Of a DNA stretch of 64,000 nucleotides, positions 46,565-58,020 are shown piece after piece. The notes below the pieces were generated by a model. It ran no database searches and was not told the origin of the DNA. It worked only from the letters and a program-made list of their open reading frames with translations. Position numbers and translations under genes: made by a program. Numbering within the stretch: position 1 is the stretch's first letter; every line of letters begins with the position of its first letter. The DNA comes from Megalobrama amblycephala. Taxonomy: Eukaryota; Chordata; Actinopteri; Cypriniformes; Xenocyprididae. Location of the stretch: the NCBI RefSeq assembly GCF_018812025.1, contig NC_063044.1:70216847-70280846 (forward strand), given 5' to 3'.

Positions 46565-48409
46565 CTACGGGCAGCAACGGCAGGTCAGGTGGCTCAGGCG
46601 GCCACGGCAGGTCAGGTGGCTCAGGCGGCCACGGCAGTTCAGGTGGCAAGGGCGGCCACGGCAGGTCAGGTGGCAAGGGCAGCCACGGCAGTTCAGGTGG
46701 CAAGGGCGGCCACGGCAGGTCAGGTGGCTCGGGCGGCCACGGCAGTTCAGGTGGCTTGGGCGGCCATGGCAGGTCAAGAGTCTCTGGCGACCACGGCGGG
46801 TCAGGTGGTCTGGGCAGTTCAGGGGCCGCTGATGACCGCGGCCGTGCAGGGTTCCCACCCACAAACTCCCCACCCCTAGGTATACTGCCCCCCCAAAAAA
46901 GTTCTTGGGGATTTCAGCGGGGCCCGTCGCAGGTTCGTGGGCAAGGAGTTCGGGTGGCGGCGGCAGGGCCAGGCGTGTGGGTGAAGCCGTCAGGGCAAGA
47001 CTCCTGAGTGGCGCTGGCAGCGCAAGGAGTTTGAGCGGCGCTGACAGGGCTGGAAGCGTGGATGGCGCCGGCAGGGCTAGAAGCGTGGATGGCGCCGGCA
47101 GGGCAAGAAGCACAGGTGGCGCCGGCAGGGCAAGAAGCACAGGTGGCGCCGGCAGGGCAAGAAGCACAGGTGGCGCCGGCAGGGCAAGAAGTACAGGTGG
47201 TGCCGGCAGAGCGAGGAGCTTGGGTGTAAGAAGGGGAAGAATAGAATGAGCCTTCCTCTTCCTCCTCCTCCTCCTCTTCCGAGGATGAGGCGATGGTTCA
47301 CCGGTTGGAGCGTGTTCAGGAGCAGACTCACTGGCTGAAGCGGGTTCTGGAGCGGACTCAATGGCTGGAACGCCCCTCACATCCTTTAGCACTGCAGGGG
47401 CGGCCATCTTGCCCGTGGGCACTGGCAAAGCAGCCATCTTGTCCAGCGCGTCCAGGGCGCTTGAGTCCATAGCAACCGGCGAACTTGAGTGCGTTGCAAT
47501 TGACGAACCTGAGTCCATGGCAATCGGCGAACCTGAGAGCGTGGCAACCGGCGAACCTGAGAGCGTTGCAACCGGCGAACTTGAGAGCGTTGCAACCGGC
47601 GAACTTGAGAGCGTTGCAACCGGTTGGCTTGAGAGCGAAGCGACCGCCGGGCTTGAGTGCGAAGCGGCCGGCGGGCTTGAGTGCGAAGCGGCCGGCGGGC
47701 TTGAGTGCGAAGCGGCCGGCGGGCTTGAGAGCGAAGCGGCCACCGGGCTTGAGAGCGAAGCGGCCACCGGGCTTGAGAGAGAAGCGGCCGGCGAGGACTT
47801 GGGGATGCCAGCTGCTCGGACCGTAGTCAGTGGAGGATCAGCCACACTGGAGCGCAACCCTCTCCACTCCCGGACTGATCTAGAGACGTGACGTGACTCT
47901 GGGTGATCAGCGGCGACGTGACGTTGCTCTGGGCGATCAGCGAAGGCGTGACGTTGCTCTGGGCGATCAGCGAAGGCGTGACGTTGCTCTGGGCGATCAG
48001 CGAAGGCGTGACGTTGCTCTGGGCGATCAGCGAAGGCGTGACGTTGCTCTGGGCGATCCGTGGAGACCTGAACTGTTGCTGTGGTGATGGTAGCCGCCAT
48101 TTTGTGTGTGTTACCTGGCGCGGCGGCCATTACTGGATTCACCATGATGTCGCATTCCTCCGCGACACCCACAGTAAACGGAGAGCCAACAGTCAACAAT
48201 GTATAGTCCATAAAGCTGCTGAGTGACGAACGCGGTCCCTCTCGTCTTAGTTGATTTTGGAGAGGTTGGTTGACGCCGTCACAGAAGAAGTCAATCAGTA
48301 CACAGTCCGGAAGATCAGAGAGGTAAGCAATGTCCAGATATTCCTTCACATATACCTCTAATGAGCGTGTGCCCTGCGAGCTCCACAATAACAATTGCGC
48401 AATGTCCAT
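46565..48409 (-). CDS. Gag-like repeat-rich protein of the LTR element
   Basis: Uninterrupted ORF. The open frame begins at 48532 inside the LTR; the ATG at 48409 (MDIAQLLLWSSQGTRSLEVY) is the more natural start, giving 614 residues. The N terminus resembles a gypsy-type gag capsid segment (VYVKEYLDIAYLSDLPDCVL, GVNQPLQNQLRREGPRSSL). After that the protein is low-complexity: five ADRPEQRHAF-type decapeptides, SSPxAASL repeats, an Arg/Lys-rich patch (HPRKRRRRRKRKAH), LLALPAPPV repeats and GRPSHLTCR-type repeats near the end. No zinc knuckle or enzyme domain was seen. The N terminus likely mediates assembly; the role of the repeats is unknown. Plus-strand Gly/Arg-rich frames across it are shadows. 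Confidence 0.75.
   Translation of the reverse strand: MDIAQLLLWSSQGTRSLEVYVKEYLDIAYLSDLPDCVLIDFFCDGVNQPLQNQLRREGPRSSLSSFMDYTLLTVGSPFTVGVAEECDIMVNPVMAAAPGNTHKMAATITTATVQVSTDRPEQRHAFADRPEQRHAFADRPEQRHAFADRPEQRHAFADRPEQRHVAADHPESRHVSRSVREWRGLRSSVADPPLTTVRAAGIPKSSPAASLSSPVAASLSSPVAASLSSPPAASHSSPPAASHSSPPAASHSSPAVASLSSQPVATLSSSPVATLSSSPVATLSGSPVATLSGSPIAMDSGSSIATHSSSPVAMDSSALDALDKMAALPVPTGKMAAPAVLKDVRGVPAIESAPEPASASESAPEHAPTGEPSPHPRKRRRRRKRKAHSILPLLTPKLLALPAPPVLLALPAPPVLLALPAPPVLLALPAPPVLLALPAPSTLLALPAPSTLPALSAPLKLLALPAPLRSLALTASPTRLALPPPPELLAHEPATGPAEIPKNFFGGAVYLGVGSLWVGTLHGRGHQRPLNCPDHLTRRGRQRLLTCHGRPSHLNCRGRPSHLTCRGRPCHLNCRGCPCHLTCRGRPCHLNCRGRLSHLTCRGRLSHLTCRCCP
46575..48060. repeat. Several minisatellite blocks in the gag-like ORF
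   Basis: Distinct tandem arrays: GGCGGCCACGGCAGGTCAGG-type units (46575-46780), GTGGCGCCGGCAGGGCAAGA-type units of about 30 bases (47070-47215), GAGCGTTGCAACCGGCGAAC-type units of 30 bases (47490-47790), and a 30-base unit containing GTGACGTTGCTCTGGGCGAT (about 47893-48060). Unit lengths are multiples of three and the frame is kept throughout. Confidence 0.85.
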
Positions 48410-48920
48410 ACCGTGCAGATGCTCTCCGGGGAAGCTGCTGGATCGTAGTGGCGGCGAAGTCTTCTGTAACGAAGGGGACTCACAGGCAGGGATCCAATTG
48501 CAGCGTTTTATTACTAACAAGAGTGGTCGCACAGGCAGGGTCAGAACAGGAACAAACAGGAACAGTGAGGAACAGGCAGAGTCGTAGTCAAGGGACAGGC
48601 AATGATCAGGACAGGCAGCAATGAGTCAAATAACGAGAAACAGGCAGGAACGATAACAAGCAGGCAGACAGGATATAAACGCTCAGAAATGACACAGTAG
48701 TAATCAAGACTTCGCGGTGAGGTGGTGTGAGTGAAAGTCCTTTATAGTCCTGATAATGAGCTGCAGCTGGGTGTGGTGATTAGTGATGGTGTGCTAGGCT
48801 GTATGTGGCAACAGGTGATTGGTGTGGAGTGAACATGTGACTGGCAGAGAGGATTGTGGGAAGTGTAGTCCGGGAACTGACAGGAACATGACAGGAACAG
48901 ATGGTGATCGTGACATCTGC

Positions 48921-51533
48921 AGAGCTGTTAGGAGAGGTGGAGGTGTTGCTGCTCTATTTAAAGATGTCTATCAGTGCAAGCAAGTGTCATTTGGTGATTA
49001 CTTGTCTTTCGAATACTTGGGTATTGTGTTAAAAGGTGCTCCTCGCATTCTACTTATAGTTATTTACAGGCCTCCAAAATACTCTGCAGCCTTTGTGGAG
49101 GACTTTACAGAACTGTTATCAGCAATTTCCTCAGAGTTTGACTGTTTTGTTATTACTGGGGACTTTAACATCCACATAGAAAATGCAGAATCCAATATTG
49201 CAAAAGAAATCCTAACAGTATTGAATACTTTTGATCTGACTCAGCATGTACATGGACCTACACACAATCGTGGACACACTCTAGATTTAATTATTAATAA
49301 GGGTCTAAACGTTTCATCCATTGTCATTAAGGATGTAGCGCTATCTGATCATTTCTGTATTTTCTTTGAAATATTGATCTGTCCGACTGTTGAAGCTAGA
49401 TCTGTCTCGGTCAAAAAGCGATGCATAAATGAGAATACTAGTGTACTGTTTATGAAGGCTATATCTTTAACACCAAGCATATCTGCAGACTCTGTTGATT
49501 TTCTCCTTGATTCTTTTAACTCAAAAGTACAGAATGTTATTGATAACATTGCTCCTGTGAAAGTCAGGAATAAAAGTGGCAGACAAAAAGCACCGTGGAG
49601 AAACTCAACAGCAGTGCAAAATATGAAAAGACAATGCAGAAAAGCTGAGCGCATGTGGCGAAAGTCAAAACTTGAAATCCATTATAACATCTATAAAGAT
49701 ATTCTTCATGCTTTCAATGTGGAATTAGGCAAAGCTAGACAGACCTTCTTCTCAAATATTATAAACAGAAACTTAAACAACACCCGCACTCTTTTTGCTA
49801 CTGTAGAGAGACTAACAAAAATTCAGATTCCCAGTGAAATGCTCCCAGACAGCAAATGCTGTGAGTTTGCTTCCTTCTTCTCTGAGAAAATTGATAATAT
49901 CAGAAAGGCGATCAGCACATCCTTGAGCTGCACTGGGGTAAAACAGATCAGATCACAACCTCAGAAAGTAGATATTATGTCTGTTTTCGAAGCAATTGAT
50001 GGTAAAATTTTGGAAGAAACAGTACAGCACCTTAAAACATCAACCTGCGCCCTTGACACACTTCCCACATCTTTTTTCAAAAGCGTGTTTAACTGTTTAG
50101 AAGCAGATCTCCTAGAAGTGGTAAATGCCTCACTTCTCTCTGGGACTTTTCCAAAATCCCTGAAAACTGCAGTTGTTAAGCCCCTCCTGAAAAAGAGCAA
50201 TCTGGATAACACCATATTGAGCAACTACAGGCCAATCTCAAATCTTCCTTTCATAGGCAAGATCATTGAAAAAGTTGTTTTCAATCAGCTGAACAAGTTC
50301 TTAAGCTTGAATGGATACTTTCAATCTGGTTTCTGACCGCATCACAGCACAGAGACAGCATTCATAAAGATAATAAATGATATTCGCCTAAACACAGATT
50401 CAGGTAAATTATCAGTGCTGGTCCTTCTCGATCTCAGTGCTGCATTTGACACTGTCGATCACAACATACTTCTTGACAGGCTGGAAAACTGGGTTGGGCT
50501 TTCTGGGATGGTCCTTAAATGGTTCAGGTCATACTTAGAAGGGAGAGGTTATTATGTCAGTATCGGTGACCATACATCTGAGTGGACATCCATGACATGC
50601 AGAGTCCCTCAAGGTTCAATACTCGCACCCCTCCTGTTCAACCTATATATGCTGCCACTGAGCCAAATAATGAGAAAGAACCAAATTGCATATCACAGCT
50701 ATGCAGATGACACCCAGATTTACCTAGCCCTATCACCTAACGACTACAGCCCCATTGACTCCCTCTCCCAATGCATTGATGAAATTAAAAATTGGATGTG
50801 CCTAAACTTCCTTCAGTTAAATAAAGACAAAACTGAAGTCATTGCGTTTGGAAACAAAGATGAAGTTCTCAAAGTGAACACGTACCTTCACTCTAGGGGT
50901 CAAACAGCTGAAAATCAAGTCAGGAATCTTGGTGTGATTTTGGAGTCAGACCTGAGTTTCAGTAGCCATGTAAAGACAGTAACTAAATCAGCATATTATC
51001 ATCTCAAAAATATTGCAAGAATTAGATGCTTTGTCTCCAGTCAAGACTTAGAGAAACTTGTTCATGCTTTCATCACCAGCAGAGTGGATTATTGTAATGG
51101 GCTCCTCACTGGTCTTCCCAAAAAGACCATAAGACAGCTGCAGCTCGTACAGAATGCTGCTGCCAGGATTCTGAGCAGAACCCGAAAACATGAACACATC
51201 ACACCAGTCCTCAGGTCCTTGCACTGGCTTCCAGATACATTTAGAATCGATTTTAAAGTACTGTTACTTGTTTATAAATCACTCAATGGTCTAGGACCTC
51301 AATACATTGCAGATATGCTCATAGAATATAAACCTAACAGATCACTCAGATCATCAGGATCAAGTCATTTAGAAATACCAAGGGTTCACTCAAAGAAAGG
51401 AGAGTCTGCTTTTAGCTGTTACGCCAGCCGCAGCTGGAACCAGCTTCCAGAAGAGATCAGGTGTGCTCCAACAGTAGCCACATTAAAATCCAGACTCAAA
51501 ACATATCTTTTTACCTATGCATTTGCTGATTGA
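48921..51533 (+). pseudogene. LINE B ORF2, 3' portion, one nonsense mutation
   Basis: Continues the endonuclease (CRAVRRGGGVAALFKDVYQC) through RT and the C terminus. TGA at about 50335 replaces the Arg of the SGFRPHHSTE block (CGA to TGA), and nine bases (the DNL codons before it) are missing relative to LINE A. RT motif A keeps its Asp (LLDLSAAFD) and YADD is present. The N-terminal part lies at 45580-45967. An open frame running from the LTR (48819) into this LINE is an accident of the insertion. Confidence 0.88.
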
Positions 51534-52252
51534 GCACTGTGCTATGTCCGAACTGTTTGCATTTTATTTTATATGTATTATCTTTTTATTCTTTTAATTC
51601 CTTTTCCAGTTTTTATTTCATTTTTAATGTATTTTATATCTTTTATGTATCGTCTTGTTATTTCTGACTTTTAATGCATTTTAAATATTGCTGTCTTGTT
51701 GAAAGAGCTGGGAGAATTAGGAAAAAGGCATTTGTGATTAGGTTAAAATTTGGTAAATTTGAATAAGGGGACAAACCATGGGGAAATTTGAGCTGTGGTG
51801 CATGGTTAAAATATCTCTGGATTACAGCCAGGACACTTTCCAAAGGGGGAAATTTCCAAAGGGGAAATCTGAACTGCGTTGCATAGATAAGATATCTCCG
51901 GAAGGGGGGATTAGGGCTGTGTGGTGCAGTTTGAGGTGTCTTGGCAAAAGGGGAGATTGAAACTTTGTTTATCAGTTTGAAGTGCCTTAACAGGTAGCAG
52001 TCCTGTCGTGTGAGGAAGATCCATTCAGATCTGCTCCGATGGATAGATCCGTTTAGATCCACTCTGACAGACAACAACAACAACAAAAAACTCCCTATGA
52101 CTTCCTAGCTCTTCCATCCAGATAGCAAAATTCTCTTTTTTACTGTTATTTCTATTCCTTATGTTCTATTTTTATTATTCTTCTTTATGTAAATCAATTT
52201 GGATTACCATTGTGTATGAAACGTGCTATACAAATAAAATTGCCTTGCCTTT

Positions 52253-53498
52253 CTTTTTTTTTCTTTCTTTTGCTATAATAACCCCTTTTGTATTTGACCC
52301 TTAAACTAATTGTTTATAAATTAATCATTTATATCCATCTATTGTAAAGCAACTGATGTTAATTCAGAACCGTTTTGTTTCTAATTCTAAATTTATTCTG
52401 TTTCTTCATTAAAATAATGGCAAATATCTAGAAAAGTAGTAAAGAACTGTAAGAAAAACAGAAATAAATGTGGATATTTGTAGTCATCAAATCCCCTCAG
52501 TCTGTTGACAGCAATGAAATGAGCTTTAAGTGTCAATTTACAGCAGATCTGAAGACATCAGCATAATAAATGAGGTGAAAACAGGAACTATTGACATGAA
52601 ATAAAGAGTGTTTTCAGCAGTTTCTCTGTTAATATTGATGATCCTCAGACTATCAACACTCATTCAACAAGACATTCAGATCATCTCACTTTATTCTGAG
52701 TGTTTGCTGTTAGAAACTGATTATTTGAGTCAGGATATATGAGAAAAGACTATAAAACTGCTCTATTGAAAGACAATACTGTTATTTCTCACAATATGAC
52801 TTTAATAACACAAAAACAAACATAAGGACACTCACCATCATCAACCACTAAAGATGAATAATTACAGCAATATGATAGATGTGAAGTGAAAGTTTGATTT
52901 TCTAATAAGTACATTGATTGCAGTAGTGAAATTAGATCAGAAGAGCAATAATCATAAAACCTTTAAAAATAAATTAGAGTTGTTGTCATAATACAGAATC
53001 ATCCTGTATTTAAGATATCAAAGCAGTGTTCAGTATTAAACTCATACGGATCACAGTTTGTCCAGTAAAGGCTACATGTAGATTAGAGAGGAAGAATTAC
53101 AGTGTGAACTCAATGTAAATGAAACACTAAAATGAGTTTTCAGAAATATAAACCAGAATGAGAGTCTGAGGAGTGAAAGGTTTCCTCAGATCAACTGCAT
53201 TAAGTGTAGATTATAGAGATTTTTAGCTTAAGCTGATTTAAGTTTGATCTTCTTTATATCGTAACCAATGAAATCAGTGTTTTTATTATGACCGCCTCCT
53301 GTGAGACTTTCCTTAAACTGAGGCTCAAAACAGAAGCACAGGAGAGTCTTCTCCATCATTCCTGAAGATCTTCAGCCTGCGGCGGTGAGAACTTCATGAT
53401 TGAGGCAGATCTGACTATCCTGACCCTACCTGAATAATCACAGGGTTAAAGCTGAATGATAAAAACACACACCGACTGACAATATATATGACATTTGT
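52253..53498. other. Inverted zinc-finger flank and anonymous sequence
   Basis: 52480-52830 is the complement of about 54115-54450, together forming a large imperfect inverted repeat centred near 53480. 52831-53498 has no recognised feature. Confidence 0.55.
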
Positions 53499-53582
53499 AT
53501 ATCGTTAGCCTCATAGCATAATTGCCTAAGTCATTCATTTTCAAATGATACTTAGGCAATTATGCTATGAGGCTAACGATAT
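53499..53582. repeat. Perfect 33-bp-stem palindrome
   Basis: 53499-53531 (starts ATATCGTTAGCCTCATAGCA) is exactly complementary to 53550-53582, with an 18-base loop. No mismatches were found. It lies between the inverted zinc-finger flanks. Confidence 0.9.
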
Positions 53583-53841
53583 GTTTTGTAATATTTATGT
53601 AGTATTATCTGGAGATTAATATGAGCTTTGTTCATCATCACACATTTAAACTCCTCAGGATTGTTTTTGGTGTTTCATATCAGGCTCATCTGTAGAGCTT
53701 GTAGTTTCTTCTTTTCTCACAGTGATGGAGTGTGAAAGCAGGAGATACCAACACAATGTTAAATTAACACACATTTCATTTGAACAGACCACACAATTCT
53801 CTTCTTTTAAATTACATCATTATAAATAAAACATGTACTTA

Positions 53842-54447
53842 TATATATCACTCTGTGTAATAACAACATCATACTAAAATTAAAAGCAAAACGTTTATAA
53901 TAGTTTTAGTTAAATGAGCATATAAATAAAAGTCTGAGACGGGGAGAGTTTTCAGTTTCTGCACATAAAAACTGTTACATGTTAAAGATCTAATTACTTT
54001 ATTACAATCAATGTTGTTATAAAATCAAACCATGTTTCATAGTTATAGTTAATTCAGAGTTATTTAGCAGTAGTTGATGAAGATGAGTGTCATTAATGTT
54101 TGTTTTTGTGTTATTAATGTCATATTGTGAGAAATATCAGTATTGTCTTTCAATAGAGCAGTTTTATAGTCTTTTCTCATATATCCTGACTCAAATAATC
54201 AGTTACTAACAGCAAACACTCAGAATAAAGTGAGATGATCTGAATGTCTTGTTGAATGAGTGTTGATAGTCTGAGGATCATCAATATTAACAGAGAAACT
54301 GCTGAAAACACTCTTTATTTCATGTCAATAGTTCCTGTTTTCACCTCATTTATTATGCTGATGTCTTCAGATCTGCTGTAAATTGACACTTAAAGCTCAT
54401 TTCATTGCTGTCAACAGACTGAGGGGATTTGATGACTATAAATATCT
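53842..54447 (+). repeat. Zinc-finger 5' flank block, third copy
   Basis: Matches 24631-25215 in the same orientation and immediately precedes a zinc-finger first exon. Confidence 0.75.
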
Positions 54448-54543
54448 ACATTTATTTTTGTTTTTCTTACAGTTCTTTACTACTACTACTCCCACAGCAG
54501 TCACATCATCAGTGAAGCTCCTCCCACAGCAGTCACATCATCA

Positions 54544-54724
54544 GTGAAGCTCCTCCCACAGCAGTTCATCAATAAATGCTGGAATATTCCCATCAGACGA
54601 GCATCAGAGCATCAGGAAGAGCTGAAATCTGCAAAGACTGAGTTTATTAAAGAGGACAGTGAGAACATGAGTGATCCAGAACCCTGCAGAATGAAACACA
54701 CTGAAGATACTGAAGAACAAAGAG
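54544..54724 (+). pseudogene. Orphan first exon of a C2H2 zinc-finger gene
   Basis: Encodes the acidic leader HQEELKSAKTEFIKEDSEN, then MSDPEPCRMKHTEDTEEQR from an ATG at 54667, ending at donor AGAG|GTTGGTG (phase 1), as in the minus-strand gene at 23531-24228. Just upstream a 36-base unit (CAGTCACATCATCAGTGAAG...) is tandemly repeated. No zinc-finger exon follows before the transposons begin at 55233. Either the finger exon was lost, or it lies beyond the transposon-filled region, where I see none. Confidence 0.6.
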
Positions 54725-55232
54725 GTTGGTGTTTATTCTTCATTCATTCATGATGCTGAACAACATTAATGATAGAAAGATTCAAACACTTCTGCACATT
54801 TAGAGAAACAGTTAAACTATGAAAAATATAAAACTTTGGGTACATTTTTTTTTCCAGTCAGTAATGAAGCTTTGAGAAACTTTCATATTGGTCAAACTAA
54901 ATATAATTTTAACTCTTTTATTTTAAATGTATTTTACATCTGGTTCACATTTTTTGCAACATTACCAATTTTTTTTTATTTTTAGCCAAAAATACATCAA
55001 AAAGTATTTTAAAATAAAATACCAAATATCTGAATTTTAAGTGTATCAAAATAAACTACAAAATACAGCAGTCACACCATGTATCACAATAAACTATTGT
55101 ATTTTTGTATTTTAAAAATACAAAAAAATACTTTTACAAGGGATCATGAAATTTCTTTGCAAGCCTTCCATCAATTTGTTTGATAGCTTTTCTTTGCCTG
55201 AGTCATGCAATAAATCTGACATATGCAATAAA
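54725..55232. other. Intron-like sequence after orphan exon
   Basis: Homologous to 25460-25730 at first, then AT-rich with diverged repeat remnants (about 54990-55140). No gene seen. Confidence 0.5.
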
Positions 55233-57958
55233 TTAAAGGCACAATACGTACAATAGGATTTTTGGATTAAAATATCTAAAAGCCACTAGAACAATGTTAT
55301 AGGTTTTGTTGACTTCTGTTGACACTTACATTATCCCAAATGTTTCCAAGAATGTTTAAATCCAGAGAAATAAGCAATTTTAACTGTGACACAGGCTGTG
55401 TCCGTGCGTCGCCTATCAATGACATCATTCCTGTGTTACCCTCGGTTTCTGTTTTTATTTTGTAGAAACCATGGAAACACCAAAGACACTTTAATATATT
55501 ACATTTTATGGTAACACTTTACAATAACAGTACGTGAATAACCATGAACTAATACCTGAGTTAATAGTTACTTCAACATGAACTCAAGATTAGTTAAGAT
55601 ATGAACTAATGAAGAGTGATCCTTAACTACAACAGGAGTCATAGGGATTCATGCATGAAAACAGCAGCCTTAACTATGTGTTAATACATGTTTGATAATT
55701 AATGCATTAATTAACATTTAGGGTAAACTAAATCAAACAGTCTCTATAAGAAGGAATAATACATATTTGGACTTTGAAATAAATTTAAACTATTTATTAT
55801 TGTCAGAATTTAAACTACTGACATCAGCAGCTTCATTATAAACATTACTGAAAGGCACAGGATTAGTTTGTCATTATTTTCACTGACCCTCCCTATCAAA
55901 CATATAAAATACTAAATACACTATTTATCTTAAAAGGTCTTAATCTGTTTTGTGATATTCTTTCCTATCAAACTAAACTACTGTGACTTACATCAGTTCC
56001 TGAGGAATCGGTTCCCAAAAAAATAACCAAACAGGAAACATGAACTAAGGTCAGGGAGCGTTTGCTGGGATCAGATTCAGAAGTTCACTCTCCATCCAGA
56101 CGGAGGCCGTGATCATACTGTACCTCCATTCTCGGACTTTTTGAAAAGTCACACATCACTTAACTGGGCTGAGTACTTGTATAGTTGTGTTAGTACATGT
56201 GTATTTGATAGTAAGTTAATGATAATCATGAGCTGAATTTGGTAAGTAGTTAACAGTGAATTAATTATGATTGTGCCCCCTCAAGTAAAGTCATGACATA
56301 AGTATACATTAACAAACCATTAGTTGATGTTTGTATATGGTTAGTTAATAATGAGTTAATTATGATTGTGCCCCTCAAGTAAAGTCATGACATGATGCAC
56401 ATATCACACATCATTAACTAATATATGAATAAACACTATAGAGTGCCATCCTTATTCCTTTACACCCCGGTACAAAAAAACTAAAATAAAAAGTATTTGT
56501 ATTTTATTTTTATTTATATAATTAAACATATATGGACTTGAAAGCAAGCCATAAACATACCTGTAAAGACACACATAAGGCACATTTACATGTAAAATAG
56601 CGCGCGTCCACAAGCTAATGCTAATCAAAGCATATACATTTAAACAACAAAAATACAAATACAGTTAATAACTGCACATAACCTCCTGAAAACCCCAATA
56701 AAACATACATGTAAATATGTCTTTAATTATTAATTCGGCTTACCAAAGCAGTCAACATTTATTAGTTTAAAATGCCAGCAACACAACAAACGCGGCAAGA
56801 GAGCACCTAGCGTGCGCCACTAATGAGTGTCCCGCCAGAAACAAACCCTACATACTTTAGTTCCGGGAATAAACTATGACTATTTAGCTATGACTAAATA
56901 TAAATGAACTGTAAAAATCAGAAAACAGTTTAGATCAAATTAAATTTATTAGTGGTAGTTAGTCTATTTTCCACATTTGATTAGACAGATCTATGTAATT
57001 AATGGCTAAATAATCATGTGCCATTGCAATTATTTGTCACAAAGCTGCAGATGGCAGATTATGATATTACAATGTAAATTATGATAGTATTAAATCACGT
57101 TTAATTCAAATTCAGAGTACTTCTTGTTTACTCTTATGGAGGCTGATTTATTTAGTTTACCCCTAAATGTTAATTAATGCATTAATTATCAAACATGTAT
57201 TAATGCGTAGTTAAGGCTGCTGTTTTCATGCATGAATCCTTATGACTCCTGTCGTAGTTAAGGATCACTCTTCATTAGTTCATGATTAGTTCATATCTTA
57301 ACTAATCATGAGTTCATGTTGAAGTAACTATTAATTTAGGTATTAATTCATGGTTATTCATGTACTGTTATTGTAAAGTGTTACCCATTTTATTAGACAG
57401 GTGAGGAACTGTTTGGATTCATTCATTGACAGAAAACGAATCATGTTATATAGCTTCTTGTTTAAATCTAGTTTTCTTGATTTACAGCGAGTACCATGAT
57501 TTACCATGACTAATATTGATCTAGCTTAATGTAGTGTGCAACAAGTGTCTTATAGCAGCTGCCGAGCGAACACACTGAGTAGCATTATAACAACTTTCAA
57601 CACACAAATCTAGTATTATAAACAGCTCTTCTTTACCCCATATACGCTTGACCAGAAGCAGCGACTGTGGCATAATAAAAGTTCCACTGCTCGCAAGGCG
57701 TGTGTCGTGTTCATCTCTCATTAGCAATCACTCCAGCGGCCTTGTTTCTGCTCGCACAGCCCTCGACCTTGCTCTGCTTCATACTACAGTAACCTTAATA
57801 ATCTCATCCATGAACATGAATTCTTCCCGAGTCCCATCCCGATTCTTTTCCACTGGCTGTAGTCGTGAAGACAACACCTCCCATGATTCCACAAAATCAA
57901 GGATAAGTGACTGCATAAGCAACCTCTAGCGGCGGAAAATTTACATATTGTGGCTTCA
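55233..57958. mobile_element. Non-autonomous DNA transposon split by a hAT-like insertion
   Basis: The left end TAAAGGCACAATACGTACAA and right end TTTACATATTGTGGCTTCAA are imperfect inverted repeats. The two halves (55233-55509 and 57386-57958) are separated by another element. The 57648-57929 open frame lies in the right half and has no protein hallmark. Confidence 0.6.
55510..57385. mobile_element. Non-autonomous hAT-like element with about 230-bp inverted arms
   Basis: Begins GGTAACACTTTACAATAACA and ends with its complement. It is flanked by perfect 8-base duplications CATTTTAT (55502-55509 and 57386-57393). The interior contains a partial direct repeat (AATTATGATTGTGCCCC...CTCAAGTAAAGTCATGACAT at about 56264 and 56355). 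No transposase. Confidence 0.88.
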
Positions 57959-58020
57959 ACAGATCAAATATTCACATATCCCTGTGATCTAACAGATGAA
58001 GGTTAGTTTTAAAGTAACGA

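Larger units (their letters stand above)
45968..48915 (-). mobile_element. Young gag-only LTR retrotransposon
   Basis: Two 451-base LTRs (45968-46418 and 48465-48915) look identical on reading. Each starts TGTAACGAAGGGG and ends GATCGTGACA on the plus strand, with TG..CA termini, and the element is flanked by 5-base duplications TCTGC (45963-45967, 48916-48920). The internal 2046 bases carry only a minus-strand gag-like ORF with tandem repeats. No protease, RT, RNase H or integrase is present. A purine-rich tract (GGGAGGGGGCG on the minus strand) adjoins the LTR at 46419, as expected for a polypurine tract and a minus orientation. It must move using enzymes supplied in trans. Confidence 0.93.
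45580..52252 (+). mobile_element. L2-type LINE B, interrupted by an LTR element
   Basis: Counterpart of LINE A. The 5' part (45580-45967) is separated from the rest (48916-52252) by a 2.95-kb LTR retrotransposon. The ORF2 frame resumes exactly after the insertion and its 5-base duplication. Confidence 0.9.
40617..52830 (+). repeat. Segmental duplication unit B
   Basis: Same order as unit A: receptor, spacer with exon-like ORF, L2 LINE, inverted zinc-finger flank. Its greater length (about 12.2 kb) is explained by a 1.16-kb hAT-like insertion and a 2.95-kb LTR element, both absent from A. Its inverted zinc-finger flank extends further (to about 52830) than A's. Confidence 0.85.

Noticed and set aside
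46322..47249. Plus-strand Gly/Arg/Trp-rich open frames
   Set aside because: They are antisense shadows of in-frame minisatellites of the minus-strand gag-like ORF. GC-rich repeats keep several frames open.
47893..48060. Regular 30-base repeats resembling a CRISPR array
   Set aside because: Units are directly adjacent with no unique spacers, keep reading frame and lie in the gag-like ORF of a eukaryotic LTR element. They form a coding minisatellite.
57648..57929. 93-codon open frame
   Set aside because: It lies in the right half of a non-autonomous DNA transposon and has no protein family features.
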